A model generated the notes under the pieces. It had not been told where the DNA came from. It saw only the letters and a program-made list of their open reading frames with translations, and did no database searches. The position numbers were made by a program, and so were the translations under genes. A stretch of DNA of 5,746 nt from an uncultured Xanthobacteraceae bacterium (lineage in GTDB: Bacteria; Pseudomonadota; Alphaproteobacteria; Rhizobiales; Xanthobacteraceae). Positions 5,563 to 5,746 of this stretch are shown piece after piece (the first letter of the stretch is position 1; each line of letters begins with the position of its first letter). The DNA lies in the NCBI GenBank assembly GCA_955652195.1, contig CATPBC010000452.1:1-5746 (forward strand), given 5' to 3'.

Positions 5563-5591
5563 GGAGGTGAACCGAAGCCCAAGGCCCACCT
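5563..5591 (+). promoter_or_regulatory. Orphan strong Shine-Dalgarno in a small hairpin upstream of sufB
   Basis: GGAGGTGA (5563-5570) is a full match to the 16S anti-Shine-Dalgarno, yet no start codon lies at normal distance downstream. AGGTG (5565-5569) can pair with CACCT (5587-5591), with two further possible GC pairs inside. The same bases belong to a possible 10-codon frame (5561-5593). It may be a ribosome standby or leader-control element, or chance. Confidence 0.25.
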
Positions 5592-5635
5592 GACCATACC
5601 GACTAATCCAACCCGCGGTCCTTGAAACCGTGAGC

Positions 5636-5640
5636 GGAGG
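5636..5640 (+). promoter_or_regulatory. Ribosome binding site of sufB
   Basis: GGAGG lies 5 bases before the ATG at 5646 and fixes the sufB start. Part of it (GCGG, 5634-5637) can pair with CCGC (5613-5616), extending a CGGT/ACCG stem (5616-5619 with 5627-5630) only if the shared C is released, so any masking of the site would be partial. Confidence 0.7.
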
Positions 5641-5645
5641 GACGA

Positions 5646-5746
5646 ATGCCGGCAGTACAAGAGACCGTCGAGCAGGTCCGGCGCATCGACGTCGATCAGT
5701 ACAAATACGGATTTGAGACGCTGATTGAATCGGAAAAGGCCCCCAA
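5646..5746 (+). CDS. sufB: SufB, Fe-S cluster scaffold subunit (5' end only)
   Basis: SufB is the core scaffold subunit of the cytoplasmic SufBCD complex, where sulfur from the desulfurase and iron are assembled into clusters with SufC ATPase and SufD. Only 33 codons and two bases of the next are present. The protein begins MPAVQETVEQVRRIDV and continues with the YKYGFET segment, which is the conserved N-terminus of alphaproteobacterial SufB (family length about 490 residues, from memory). GGAGG at 5636-5640 supports the ATG. The catalytic parts lie beyond the window. The position after a cysteine desulfurase on the same strand confirms a suf operon. Expression may be set partly by the structured 148-base spacer before it. 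Confidence 0.9.
   Translation, partial: MPAVQETVEQVRRIDVDQYKYGFETLIESEKAP

Overview
The window looks like chromosome of a GC-rich alphaproteobacterium of the Hyphomicrobiales, most likely near Bradyrhizobium, Rhodopseudomonas or Xanthobacteraceae. Three things point there: a group I cysteine desulfurase gene directly upstream of sufB, a SufB N-terminus beginning MPAVQETV, and a dispersed palindromic repeat (803-851) of a type I recall from these genomes. The assignment rests on gene order and remembered family sequences, not on a search.

Region by region. (1) Positions 1-168 hold no convincing gene; their last ~50 bases carry the control region of a toxin-antitoxin pair. (2) 169-770 is a higBA module. 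The toxin frame is interrupted by an in-frame TGA at codon 78. If that codon is read as an amino acid, the protein is exactly 92 residues and ends in the catalytic Asp-Tyr-His of HigB. The HigA antitoxin (459-770) is intact. (3) A palindromic repeat abuts the stop codon of a minus-strand gene for a periplasmic type I substrate-binding protein of the branched-chain amino acid/amide family (851-2026). (4) Divergent from it, 2306-3355 encodes a short TPR segment fused to a PRMT7-like protein methyltransferase, an unusual protein for a bacterium. (5) Convergent with that is a small serine alpha/beta hydrolase (3441-4103, minus). (6) Divergent from the hydrolase is the start of a suf iron-sulfur cluster operon: a group I cysteine desulfurase (4325-5497), a 148-base structured spacer, and the first 33 codons of sufB (5646 onward).

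Functionally there are three units. The higBA pair would be a self-repressing addiction module, now probably with a dead toxin. The middle genes (binding protein, methyltransferase, hydrolase) show no evident shared pathway. The suf genes work together: the desulfurase takes sulfur from cysteine and the SufBCD scaffold assembles the cluster. No CRISPR array, tRNA, rRNA, insertion sequence or prophage gene was recognised. The points most worth a second look are the TGA in higB, the PRMT7-like enzyme, and the paired stem-loops in front of sufB.
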